Source: Chryseobacterium sp. JV274 (GTDB taxonomy: Bacteria > Bacteroidota > Bacteroidia > Flavobacteriales > Weeksellaceae). From it: 64,000 nucleotides of DNA. The stretch spans positions 3,245,001 through 3,309,000 of the forward strand of contig NZ_LR824569.1 of assembly GCF_903969135.1 (NCBI RefSeq), read 5' to 3'. Below are positions 45,201 through 52,783 of this stretch, one piece after another. The notes under the pieces were generated by a model. The model was not told the DNA's origin, made no database searches, and saw nothing but the letters and a program-made list of their open reading frames with translations. The position numbers and the translations under genes are program-made. Position 1 is the stretch's first letter. The number at the start of each line of letters is the position of its first letter.

Positions 45201-47483
45201 ATGAAGTTTATATTTTCTACTTGCTTACTGTTATTACAGGCCTGGGTTTTAGGCCAGAATGTATCTCCCGTAGATTATGTGAATCCTTTGATGGGAACAC
45301 AATCCAAACCCTCATTATCCAACGGAAATACCTATCCGGCAGTCGGACTTCCATGGGGAATGAATATCTGGACACCGCAAACCGGTAAGATGGGCGATGG
45401 ATGGGCATATACCTACGATGCAGATAAAATAAAAGGATTCAAACAAACCCACCAGCCATCTCCCTGGATGAATGATTATGGCGCATTTGCCATCATGCCG
45501 GGAGTAGGAAAAGTGAAATTTAAAGAAGACGACAGAGCGAGCTGGTTCAGCCATAAAGCTGAGGTTACTACGCCTTATTTCTATAGTGTTTACTTAGCTG
45601 ATATTAATGTTACAACAGAATTTACCCCTACAGAAAGAGCCTCTTATTTTAAATTTGATTTTCCAAAGACAGACAGTGCTTATGTAGTTGTTGATGCACT
45701 GAACAAAGGATCTTATATTAAGATTTTACCGAAGGAAAGAAAAATTCTGGGCTATACGACAAGATATTCTACCGGGAAATATGAAAATTTTAAAAACTAT
45801 TTTGTCATTCAGTTTGATAAAGATTTTGAACTGACAAAAACCTGGAAAGACGATAAACTGGTGAATGATCAGTTAGAAATTACCAGTGATCATACAGGTG
45901 CTGTAGTAGGGTTTAAGCTTAAAAATAAAGAAACGGTTTATGCAAAAGTAGCCTCTTCATTCATCAGCTTTGAACAGGCAGAACTGAATTTGAGAAGAGA
46001 AATCGGGACCAAAAATTTTGAACAGGTAAAAACGGATGCCAAAAATATCTGGAACAAAACATTAGGGAAAATAGACGTAAAAGGAGGGACGGATCAGCAG
46101 ATGAGAACCTTTTATTCTTCTTTATACAGGACTTTATTCTTCCCACAAAAGTTATATGAAATAGATGCTCAGAACAAAATAAAACACTGGAGCCCTTACA
46201 ATGGTAAAATTGCAGACGGAAGAATGTTTGCAGGAACCGGTTTCTGGGATACTTTCCGTGCTTTATATCCTTTCCTGAATCTTGTTTATCCAGGTATCAA
46301 TGTAGAAATGCAGGAAGGATTGGCCAATGCTTACAAAGAAGGCGGTTTCTTACCAGAGTGGAGCAGTCCGGGATATTCTGATATTATGATTGGAAACAAT
46401 TCTGCGTCTGTAGTGGCAGATGCTTACATTAAAGGACTTCGCGGATATGATACGGAAGCCCTTTGGCAGGCTGTAAAACACGGTGCCAATAATGCAGGTC
46501 CTATCGAAGCGGTAGGTCGTGCAGGAGTAGAATATTACAACACTTTGGGCTATGTACCTTACGATGTGAAAATCAATGAAAATGCCGCAAGAACACTGGA
46601 ATATGCTTATGATGACTTTTCAATTTATCAGCTAGGAAAAGCACTTGGAAAACCCGCTTCAGAGATTGATATTTATAAGAAAAGAGCTTATAATTATAAA
46701 AATGTCTTTGACAAAGAAACAGGCTTAATGCGTGGTAAAAACAAAGATGGTAACTTCCAGAAACCTTTCAATCCTTTCAAATGGGGAGATGCTTTTACAG
46801 AAGGGAACAGCTGGCATTACACATGGTCTGTCTTCCAGGACATCGACGGTCTGGCAGAACTGATGGGTGGAAAGAAGAAATTCGAAGCCAAATTAGATGA
46901 GGTATTCTCATTACCACCGGTTTTTGATGACAGCTATTATGGAGGCGTGATTCACGAGATCAGAGAAATGCAGATTATGAATATGGGGCAGTATGCCCAC
47001 GGAAACCAGCCGATTCAGCATATGATCTATCTGTACAATTATGCCGGATCACCTTACAAAACGCAATATTGGGCAAGACAGGTGATGAATAAATTGTATC
47101 ATGCCACTCCGGATGGATATTGCGGAGATGAAGACAACGGACAGACTTCTGCCTGGTATATTTTCTCAGCCCTTGGATTTTATCCGGTAACTCCGGCTAC
47201 AGATCAATATGTGTTGGGAGCACCATTGTTTAAAGAAGCAACCATTCATCTTGAAAATGGTAAGAAAATTGAAATAAAAGCTCCGGAAAATAATTCCGAA
47301 AATTTATATGTAAAATCTTTGAATGTAAATCAGCAGCCTTACTCCAAAAACTGGTTAAGCCATAAAGAACTGATGAAGGGCGCTGTGTTAGACTTTAAAA
47401 TGGATAGCAAACCTAATAAAGAAAGAGGTTCACAGGAAAAAGATTTTCCATATTCAATGTCAAAAGAAGAATCAAATAAATAA
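45201..47483 (+). CDS. GH92 alpha-mannosidase, canonical active site
   Basis: A 760-residue exported enzyme with signal peptide about 1-18 and GH92 domains beginning VDYVNPLMGTQSKPSLSNGNTYPAVGLPWG. The general acid is Glu534 (FTEGNSWHYTW) and the base pair is Asp643 and Asp645 (GDEDNGQTSAWYIF), matching the Glu533 and Asp642/Asp644 numbering I recall for Bacteroides BT3990. It therefore looks fully active on alpha-mannosides, likely alpha-1,2 or alpha-1,3. The usual GNEP-like turn reads HGNQPIQH. It lies between the ROK kinase and the isomerase-like cupin gene. Confidence 0.92.
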   Translation: MKFIFSTCLLLLQAWVLGQNVSPVDYVNPLMGTQSKPSLSNGNTYPAVGLPWGMNIWTPQTGKMGDGWAYTYDADKIKGFKQTHQPSPWMNDYGAFAIMPGVGKVKFKEDDRASWFSHKAEVTTPYFYSVYLADINVTTEFTPTERASYFKFDFPKTDSAYVVVDALNKGSYIKILPKERKILGYTTRYSTGKYENFKNYFVIQFDKDFELTKTWKDDKLVNDQLEITSDHTGAVVGFKLKNKETVYAKVASSFISFEQAELNLRREIGTKNFEQVKTDAKNIWNKTLGKIDVKGGTDQQMRTFYSSLYRTLFFPQKLYEIDAQNKIKHWSPYNGKIADGRMFAGTGFWDTFRALYPFLNLVYPGINVEMQEGLANAYKEGGFLPEWSSPGYSDIMIGNNSASVVADAYIKGLRGYDTEALWQAVKHGANNAGPIEAVGRAGVEYYNTLGYVPYDVKINENAARTLEYAYDDFSIYQLGKALGKPASEIDIYKKRAYNYKNVFDKETGLMRGKNKDGNFQKPFNPFKWGDAFTEGNSWHYTWSVFQDIDGLAELMGGKKKFEAKLDEVFSLPPVFDDSYYGGVIHEIREMQIMNMGQYAHGNQPIQHMIYLYNYAGSPYKTQYWARQVMNKLYHATPDGYCGDEDNGQTSAWYIFSALGFYPVTPATDQYVLGAPLFKEATIHLENGKKIEIKAPENNSENLYVKSLNVNQQPYSKNWLSHKELMKGAVLDFKMDSKPNKERGSQEKDFPYSMSKEESNK

Positions 47484-47508
47484 TTTTTAATTTAGAAATA
47501 CAAGCTGT

Positions 47509-48006
47509 ATGAGTACAGAAAAAAAAGAAATATTCGACAGAGTAGAAAGCATGCTGCAGACACAAGGTTTCAATATCGCAGCAAAAGATGATACAAGACC
47601 ATGGGGAGGTTTCTTTGTGATTGATGAAACACAGGCGCAGGATTTTGCCAACCAGTATTTCGATGGTATTGATGTAAACAACCTGAGAATAGGAGGGAAG
47701 CTAAGCCCGAAAATTCTTATCGTTGCTCCGGAAGCAAGATTAAGCTGGCAGTACCACCACAGAAGAGCCGAAATCTGGCAGGTAGTGGAAGGAACTGTAG
47801 GAATCAAAAGAAGCAATACCGATGAAGAAGGAGCGTTGGGAGAATATGGTCCAAAAGATCAGGTGAAACTTCAGCAGGGAGAAAGACACAGATTGATAGG
47901 TCTTGCAGGCTGGGGAATTGTAGCCGAAATCTGGCAGCATACCGATGTATCCAATCCTTCAGATGAGGATGATATCGTAAGGGTACAGGATGATTTTGGA
48001 AGATAA
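47509..48006 (+). CDS. Phosphomannose-isomerase-like cupin protein
   Basis: A 165-residue cytoplasmic cupin resembling the C-terminal domain of type II mannose-6-phosphate isomerase/GDP-mannose pyrophosphorylase. RPWGGFFVIDE opens the fold; LSWQYHHRRAEIWQVVEGTVGI gives the metal His-His-Glu and LQQGERHRLIGLAG a second His. It ends the locus, 25 bases after the second GH92, and is followed by a strong terminator. A role turning mannose-6-phosphate into fructose-6-phosphate fits both sequence and context but would need assay. Confidence 0.82.
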   Translation: MSTEKKEIFDRVESMLQTQGFNIAAKDDTRPWGGFFVIDETQAQDFANQYFDGIDVNNLRIGGKLSPKILIVAPEARLSWQYHHRRAEIWQVVEGTVGIKRSNTDEEGALGEYGPKDQVKLQQGERHRLIGLAGWGIVAEIWQHTDVSNPSDEDDIVRVQDDFGR

Positions 48007-48010
48007 ATAG

Positions 48011-48039
48011 AAAAATCCGCTTCATTGAAGCGGATTTTT
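48011..48039 (+). terminator. Terminator closing the N-glycan locus
   Basis: AAAAATCCGCTTC (48011-48023) pairs with GAAGCGGATTTTT (48027-48039) around a 3-base loop, ending in a T-run, 4 bases after the cupin stop codon. Confidence 0.88.
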
Positions 48040-48047
48040 TATTGAGT

Positions 48048-48098
48048 AAGGAAGCTTGAGGCTGGAAGAAGGAAGTTAAGCACTCCCAGCTTCCAGCT
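48048..48098. repeat. GGAAG/CTTCC intergenic element
   Basis: A 51-base stretch of purine-rich repeats (GGAAGCTTGAGGCTGGAAG) with inverted partners GCTGGAAG (48061-48068) and CTTCCAGC (48090-48097). It fills the gap between convergent genes and resembles GGAAG-rich palindromic elements I recall as frequent in Chryseobacterium intergenic DNA. Family membership is from memory. Confidence 0.5.
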
Positions 48099-48099
48099 T

Positions 48100-50805
48100 T
48101 TAAAACGTTACATCCAGCCCCACATAGACGTTTGCCTTCATAATGGGTGCATATACCATTCCTCCGTCAAAATAATTCCCGAAAGGATTTTTAAAATCAA
48201 CAATCGCATTTTTCTGATAATAAGAAGTAAGGTTTTCACCACCTACATAAGCTCTGATCTTTTTATTGAAATTTCTTGAGATCTGAGCATTAAGAACGGC
48301 ATACGATTCCGAATAGGTTGGTAGCTGAAATTCTGCCGGATTGCTTGAAGTATCAGGAAGTCTCTGTTTTCCAACCCAGTTTAAAGTCGTATCAAAACTC
48401 CAGAATCCTCCGTTATTATTTTTATTGGTAGAATATGCTAAATTCACAAATCCTCGGTGCTTAGCCATGAAAGGAACTTCTCTTCTTCCTCCGATATAAT
48501 CTGCCTGTACATCATAATACTTATAAGCAAGCCTCACATCAAAGTTTTTGAAAGGGGTGAAGTCCCACTGGGTTTGGAATGAATTGGCAAATGATTTTCC
48601 TTCCAGATTATAGAATGTCAGCTGTTGGGGAGATTTGTCAAGATCCACCAATACCTGATCCTGGAAATCTGTTCTGAAGAAATCGGCAATGATGCTGGAT
48701 TTTCTTCCGAATAATTTGAATTCCTGCTGTAAACTTGCCCCATAGTTCCAGGCAATTTCAGGTTTTAATCCGTAAATATTTCCTCCGTTGGATAAAATAT
48801 TGATTGCTCTGTTCGATGCAAAATACTGCTGGCTTTCCGCAAATACATTAGCTGTTCTGAATCCTCTTCCCGCAGAAAGTCTTAAAATAGTCTGAGGCGT
48901 AAAATCATACTTGAAATTTAGCCTTGGCGTAAACTGAGTTCCTGCCAGATTGTGAAAATCCACTCTGGTTCCTGCTACTAATGTATATTTTAATCCCGTT
49001 AAGGTATATTCAGCAAAAATACCCGGTACAATTTCATTTCTTTTCAGATCGTTCAATAAATACGTTTCCTTATAACCGTCATATAAGAAACTTGCTCCGG
49101 CTTTATACTTATGGTTGGTATTTCCAATAATACTTTCAAAGATTAAATTGGAATAATACGTATGCTGCTGCCCTGCATAATTTCTCAGTCCGAAGAAACT
49201 ATCCTGCTGATGATACACATATTGGTTCATCCATCCGATACTTTGGTAAGGTTTTCCTTTAAAAACATACCCTGTCTTATTCCAAACCTGAAATCTTGAA
49301 ATATCAATTCCTACTCCATAAAAAGGCTGTTTGTCCTGAGCCAGTTTTTTATCAAAACCAACTTGTCCTGCCGTTCTTTCATCACGGATAAAGTTAATTC
49401 CGAAGTGAGATCCGAATCCTGACTTTTCAAGGTCGTTATAATTCAACAAATACGCGGCATTGATCTGGGTTCCTTTTGGTCTGTCCAGAAAACCGTCATC
49501 ATTCATATCCGTGTTCCCGAAAGTTCCGTTTCCGTGAAGAAGGAAAGTTTGTGACCATTTATCGTTGATGGGAGAGACGTTGGTAATATTCACTTCAGCT
49601 CTTCCATTAAAATCAGAAAAAAGGTTCAGTGACGTCTCAGGAGTCTTCGCATTCTTCAAAAGTTCAGTATTGATCTGTCCTGTGATGCTTTCATAACCAT
49701 TTGTTACAGTACTTCCTCCCTTAGTAAGCTGAATACTTTCAATCCATCTTCCCGGAATAAAATTTAAGCCATAAGCAGAAGCCAGACCTCTGATTTCGGG
49801 TAACTGTTCCTTCGTTAAGCTCGTATATTTCTGATCCAGACCAAGCATTTTCAGCTGTTTTGTTCCGGTAACGGCATTGCTGAAAGAAACATCTACGGTT
49901 GCATTCGTTTCGAAACTTTCAGAAAGATTACAGCAGGCTGCCTTTAAAAGTTCCTTTTTATCGATATTAAAAACAAGACCGGCTTCTTTCTTGCTTAAAG
50001 AAGTTGCTGCCTTAGAACCTGTTACCACTACACCGTCAATGTTTTTTTCATGTTGGGAATGATCCTCTTTAGCTGATGAGGTTCCGTTCTCTTTATGATC
50101 TTCATGCTTTGTACCTTCTTCATAATGTACTTTTGGATTAGGTTCACCAAAAGTAAAATCTCTGTCATACAGACAACATCCCGGAAGACCATTGTAAACA
50201 GCATCTGAAGCCTTATACTTTTCATTATCATGGCCAGCATCAGCAATAGCTTTTAAAATTTTATCTGATGAGGTTTTTGAGGGGTCAAAATTTAAAGTAA
50301 CCGTTTGTTTTTCTGCATTCCATTCTGCAACACTGGCTCCGGCATCTTTTGATGCTTTTTCAATTCTGGCTTTACATGAAGCACAGTTTCCTCTCACATA
50401 GAACTCATTTTCTTTTTTAGCGGAAACAGAAGCATCTGTGTGATGATCATGGTGTGTTTCTGCCTGAGAAGGCTGCAGGTCTCTGTCATAATGACAACAT
50501 CCCGGAAGTCCTTCATAGGTTGTATCAGACGCTTTGAATTTCTCATTATCATGACCCGCTTCTGCTACTTTTTTCAGGATAGCATCGGAAGATACCTTGT
50601 CTGTTTCTAATGTTAATGTCTGAAGATCAATAGAGTAAACTGCTGTTTTTGCGCCGGCTTTTTTCGCGGCACTTTCAATTCTTGTTTTGCACATTTCGCA
50701 GTTCCCTTTTACCTTGAACTGATTTTTTGAAAGTGTTTGAGCAGATATAAATTGTGTAAATAGGAATAATGCACCAAGTATTAACCTGGAAATAGATAAT
50801 TTCAT
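48100..50805 (-). CDS. TonB-dependent receptor with two N-terminal HMA-like domains
   Basis: A 901-residue outer-membrane receptor with an unusual front end. After the signal peptide (about 1-22) come two heavy-metal-associated-type repeats, each with CxxC (Cys36/Cys39 and Cys141/Cys144) and each ending GLPGCC-x-YDRD (Cys103-104 and Cys210-211). A His-rich linker follows each (THHDHH about 117-122; HEDHKEN and HSQHEK about 234-253). TonB-box-like DGVVVTGSK (257-265), a plug with another Cys pair (291-292) and a barrel to the C-terminus complete it. Copper or another soft metal is the likely cargo or signal. It is last in a three-gene operon. Confidence 0.9.
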   Translation of the reverse strand: MKLSISRLILGALFLFTQFISAQTLSKNQFKVKGNCEMCKTRIESAAKKAGAKTAVYSIDLQTLTLETDKVSSDAILKKVAEAGHDNEKFKASDTTYEGLPGCCHYDRDLQPSQAETHHDHHTDASVSAKKENEFYVRGNCASCKARIEKASKDAGASVAEWNAEKQTVTLNFDPSKTSSDKILKAIADAGHDNEKYKASDAVYNGLPGCCLYDRDFTFGEPNPKVHYEEGTKHEDHKENGTSSAKEDHSQHEKNIDGVVVTGSKAATSLSKKEAGLVFNIDKKELLKAACCNLSESFETNATVDVSFSNAVTGTKQLKMLGLDQKYTSLTKEQLPEIRGLASAYGLNFIPGRWIESIQLTKGGSTVTNGYESITGQINTELLKNAKTPETSLNLFSDFNGRAEVNITNVSPINDKWSQTFLLHGNGTFGNTDMNDDGFLDRPKGTQINAAYLLNYNDLEKSGFGSHFGINFIRDERTAGQVGFDKKLAQDKQPFYGVGIDISRFQVWNKTGYVFKGKPYQSIGWMNQYVYHQQDSFFGLRNYAGQQHTYYSNLIFESIIGNTNHKYKAGASFLYDGYKETYLLNDLKRNEIVPGIFAEYTLTGLKYTLVAGTRVDFHNLAGTQFTPRLNFKYDFTPQTILRLSAGRGFRTANVFAESQQYFASNRAINILSNGGNIYGLKPEIAWNYGASLQQEFKLFGRKSSIIADFFRTDFQDQVLVDLDKSPQQLTFYNLEGKSFANSFQTQWDFTPFKNFDVRLAYKYYDVQADYIGGRREVPFMAKHRGFVNLAYSTNKNNNGGFWSFDTTLNWVGKQRLPDTSSNPAEFQLPTYSESYAVLNAQISRNFNKKIRAYVGGENLTSYYQKNAIVDFKNPFGNYFDGGMVYAPIMKANVYVGLDVTF

Positions 50806-50874
50806 TTTATTTAAAAGTTTAAATTAATTAAAAAACAGCTCATTACATAGTATAATGAACTCGTGATATTTTAA

Positions 50875-51237
50875 TTAAGCTATCTTAGGCGGTTGCCAGA
50901 TTTCCTTTAAACGGTCTGAAATATATGGATCTGAATATTGAAACTGAGGATTCTTATTCGCTTTGTAATAAGATAGTTCCAAACGTAGATTTTTTGAGAA
51001 AGGAGTTTCAATAAAAGTATAGCAGGCAACACATGATGAACAGCAGTCATCATTACATGATTTTGTTTTGTCATGTTTGCTGTCTTTTTTTGAAGAATGA
51101 TTTTTACAGCAGTCCATTTTCTTGGAAGATTCTGCTTTACAGCATGTTTCCTGCATTCCTTGCGCATAGAAGGCATCCTTGGGAATCAAAAAGACCCCCA
51201 GGCAAAATACTATTGCAAGTAGATGAAACAGCTTCAT
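50875..51237 (-). CDS. Cys-rich exported protein, probable metal binder
   Basis: A 120-residue protein with a signal peptide (about 1-25). The mature N-terminus is packed with Cys pairs and Lys/His: TCC (31-33), DCC (42-44), then CNDDCCSSCVAC (61-72). Nine Cys in about 40 residues suggest soft-metal binding. The C-terminal part is plain and ends WQPPKIA. I chose the ATG at 51237, which begins the signal peptide; the frame is open 13 codons further but with no sign of coding. It lies between the repeat lipoprotein and the HMA-TonB receptor genes. Confidence 0.78.
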   Translation of the reverse strand: MKLFHLLAIVFCLGVFLIPKDAFYAQGMQETCCKAESSKKMDCCKNHSSKKDSKHDKTKSCNDDCCSSCVACYTFIETPFSKNLRLELSYYKANKNPQFQYSDPYISDRLKEIWQPPKIA

Positions 51238-51256
51238 ATCTGCAAAAATAAGAAAT

Positions 51257-51898
51257 TTATGGCAAAGGATCACCAACTTTTAGAGAACAGCTGTGCCAAG
51301 GTTCACCATGTGCTGGGTTTAGCTTTGGTTTTTCTCCCATCGCCAGATTCTGTGCCGCAGGTGCAGGAGCAGGAGCAGTCTGAACTACATTTTGTGCCGA
51401 TTGAGGAGCTTGTGCAGGTTTACTGTTTAAAGGCTGTCCTACCGGGATGTCACATCGGTGCCCGGGCTGTCCGTGTGGAGGATTCATTCCCGGAGCTGTT
51501 TTTGCCTGTTTTCCGTTGTTGTCAAGAGTGATTTTTCCTGGTGATACTGCATTAGGATCAATCTGGACGATATTATTTCCGTTTGCATTTATATTTTGTG
51601 AGGCCGCCGCTGTTGCAGGTTTACTGTTCAGGGGCTGTCCTACCGGAATGTCGCATCGGTGGCCAGGTTGTCCGTGTGGAGGATTCATCCCTGGGGCGGT
51701 AGCCATTGGAGCAGGAGTGGAGACAGATGAAATACCTGCCTGGTCCATTAATGTTGTGTTGGAGGTTGTATTAAGAGCAACGCTGGATTGCCCGGCATTG
51801 GCTTCTTCTTTTAAATAAGTGGCTTTCTCATCCTTTTTACAAGAGGCAGCTAATAGTGATACGGCGATCAAACCTATAAATGTATTCTTCATATCCAT
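51257..51898 (-). CDS. Lipoprotein with repeated PHGQPGHRC motif
   Basis: A 213-residue lipoprotein; LLAASC places the lipid-modified Cys at residue 20. The mature chain is low-complexity (Ala, Pro, Gln, Asn) and carries two near-identical units, GMNPPHGQPGHRCDIPVGQP, at about 70-90 and 137-157. A diverged third, NPAHGEPWHSCSLKVGDP, is at the C-terminus. Each unit holds two His and one Cys in a fixed pattern, which suggests metal or heme binding. It is first of a three-gene operon with the Cys-rich protein and the HMA-TonB receptor. Starts at codon 1 or 3 are both possible. Confidence 0.82.
   Translation of the reverse strand: MDMKNTFIGLIAVSLLAASCKKDEKATYLKEEANAGQSSVALNTTSNTTLMDQAGISSVSTPAPMATAPGMNPPHGQPGHRCDIPVGQPLNSKPATAAASQNINANGNNIVQIDPNAVSPGKITLDNNGKQAKTAPGMNPPHGQPGHRCDIPVGQPLNSKPAQAPQSAQNVVQTAPAPAPAAQNLAMGEKPKLNPAHGEPWHSCSLKVGDPLP
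51414..51498 (-). repeat. Coding repeat unit A in the PHGQPGHRC lipoprotein gene
   Basis: An 85-base unit that recurs at 51615-51699, 201 bases away, with only scattered third-position changes. Both encode the same motif, so the duplication is at DNA level and under protein-level selection. Confidence 0.75.
51615..51699 (-). repeat. Coding repeat unit B in the PHGQPGHRC lipoprotein gene
   Basis: Partner of 51414-51498; the encoded residues are almost identical while several codons differ synonymously. Confidence 0.75.
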
Positions 51899-51908
51899 GG
51901 GTATGAAA

Positions 51909-51916
51909 CAAAATTA
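51909..51916 (-). promoter_or_regulatory. Promoter -7 box of the metal cassette
   Basis: Minus strand TAATTTTG matches TAnnTTTG, 10 bases ahead of the ATG at 51898. It is embedded in the left arm of the inverted repeat 51910-51947. Confidence 0.5.
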
Positions 51917-51947
51917 GCAAAACATTTTCAATTGTTTTGCTAATTTT
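51910..51947 (-). terminator. 15-bp inverted repeat: terminator of the response regulator gene or operator
   Basis: AAAATTAGCAAAACA (51910-51924) and TGTTTTGCTAATTTT (51933-51947) are perfect complements around 8 bases. It lies 23 bases after the response regulator stop and overlaps the -7 box of the lipoprotein gene. It may end the regulator transcript, or serve as an operator for the metal cassette, or both. The stem is AT-rich, so termination strength is uncertain. Confidence 0.6.
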
Positions 51948-51970
51948 ATACTTATAATTTGATTTTTGGA

Positions 51971-52657
51971 TTAATTTTTTACCAAAAGTCTAAATCCTTC
52001 TCCGTGAACGTTGATAATTTCCAATCCTTCGTCATCTTTTAATAACTTACGAAGTTTTGCAATATATACGTCCATACTTCTTGCTGTAAAATAATTTTCC
52101 TTTTTCCAGATCTTTCTTAAAGCAAGATCTCTAGGCATGAAATCGTTTCTGTGAATACAAAGAAGCTTCAATAATTCATTTTCTTTAGGAGAAAGTTTGT
52201 ATTCTTTATCACCTACTTTCAATTGTCTCAGCATAGAGTCAAAGAAAATATTGCTAATTTTAAACTGCTCCTGCTCCTCATTTTCCAATGTAGAGCTTCT
52301 CTGTAAAATAGCCTTGATTTTATATAAAAGAAGCTCAGTATCAAAAGGTTTTGTGATATAGTCATCAGCTCCCAACTGGTATCCTTTCAAAATATCTTCT
52401 CTCATATTTCTTGCTGTAAGAAATATAATCGGTGTATTTTTATCAATCTTTTTTACATCTTCGGCCAATGAAAACCCGTCTTTTTTAGGCATCATTACGT
52501 CAAATATGCAGATGTCGAATTCATTTTCTGTAAATTCTTTAAGTCCCTGCTCCCCATCAGTGGCAAGTGTTACTTCAAAATTATTGATTGTCAAATAATC
52601 TTTAAGCACCGCCCCAAAACTCTGATCGTCCTCTACTAATAATATTCTGTTGCTCAT
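51971..52657 (-). CDS. OmpR-family response regulator
   Basis: A 228-residue two-component response regulator. The receiver (about 1-120) has the acidic pocket VEDD, phospho-acceptor Asp53 (CIFDVMMP), Thr in FLTARN and Lys in YITKPFD. The winged-helix DNA-binding domain (about 130-228) shows KLSPKENELLKLLC and RSMDVYIAKLRKLL, as in OmpR/PhoB. It is 126 bases downstream of the histidine kinase gene on the same strand and 72 bases upstream of the metal cassette. The pair could control that cassette, but this is context only. Confidence 0.93.
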   Translation of the reverse strand: MSNRILLVEDDQSFGAVLKDYLTINNFEVTLATDGEQGLKEFTENEFDICIFDVMMPKKDGFSLAEDVKKIDKNTPIIFLTARNMREDILKGYQLGADDYITKPFDTELLLYKIKAILQRSSTLENEEQEQFKISNIFFDSMLRQLKVGDKEYKLSPKENELLKLLCIHRNDFMPRDLALRKIWKKENYFTARSMDVYIAKLRKLLKDDEGLEIINVHGEGFRLLVKN

Positions 52658-52783
52658 AATTTTTAATAATTAATAATTAACAATTAAGAATGAACTTCCT
52701 CACTCTATCTTCTATATTTTGATATTTGGTTTAATTTTTCGTCAATGATGATTTATCATTCATCAATGATCATTTTATATATT

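Noticed and set aside
47013..47024. Gln in the GNQP turn of the second GH92 read as loss of the catalytic acid
   Set aside because: Spacing to the DxD pair (42 residues) does not fit the known acid-base distance; the acid is Glu534 in TEGN, which is intact in this protein.
51447..51818. 123-residue plus-strand frame with an internal Cys-rich repeat
   Set aside because: It is the antisense of the PHGQPGHRC repeat gene, so the apparent repeat is a mirror of the real one.
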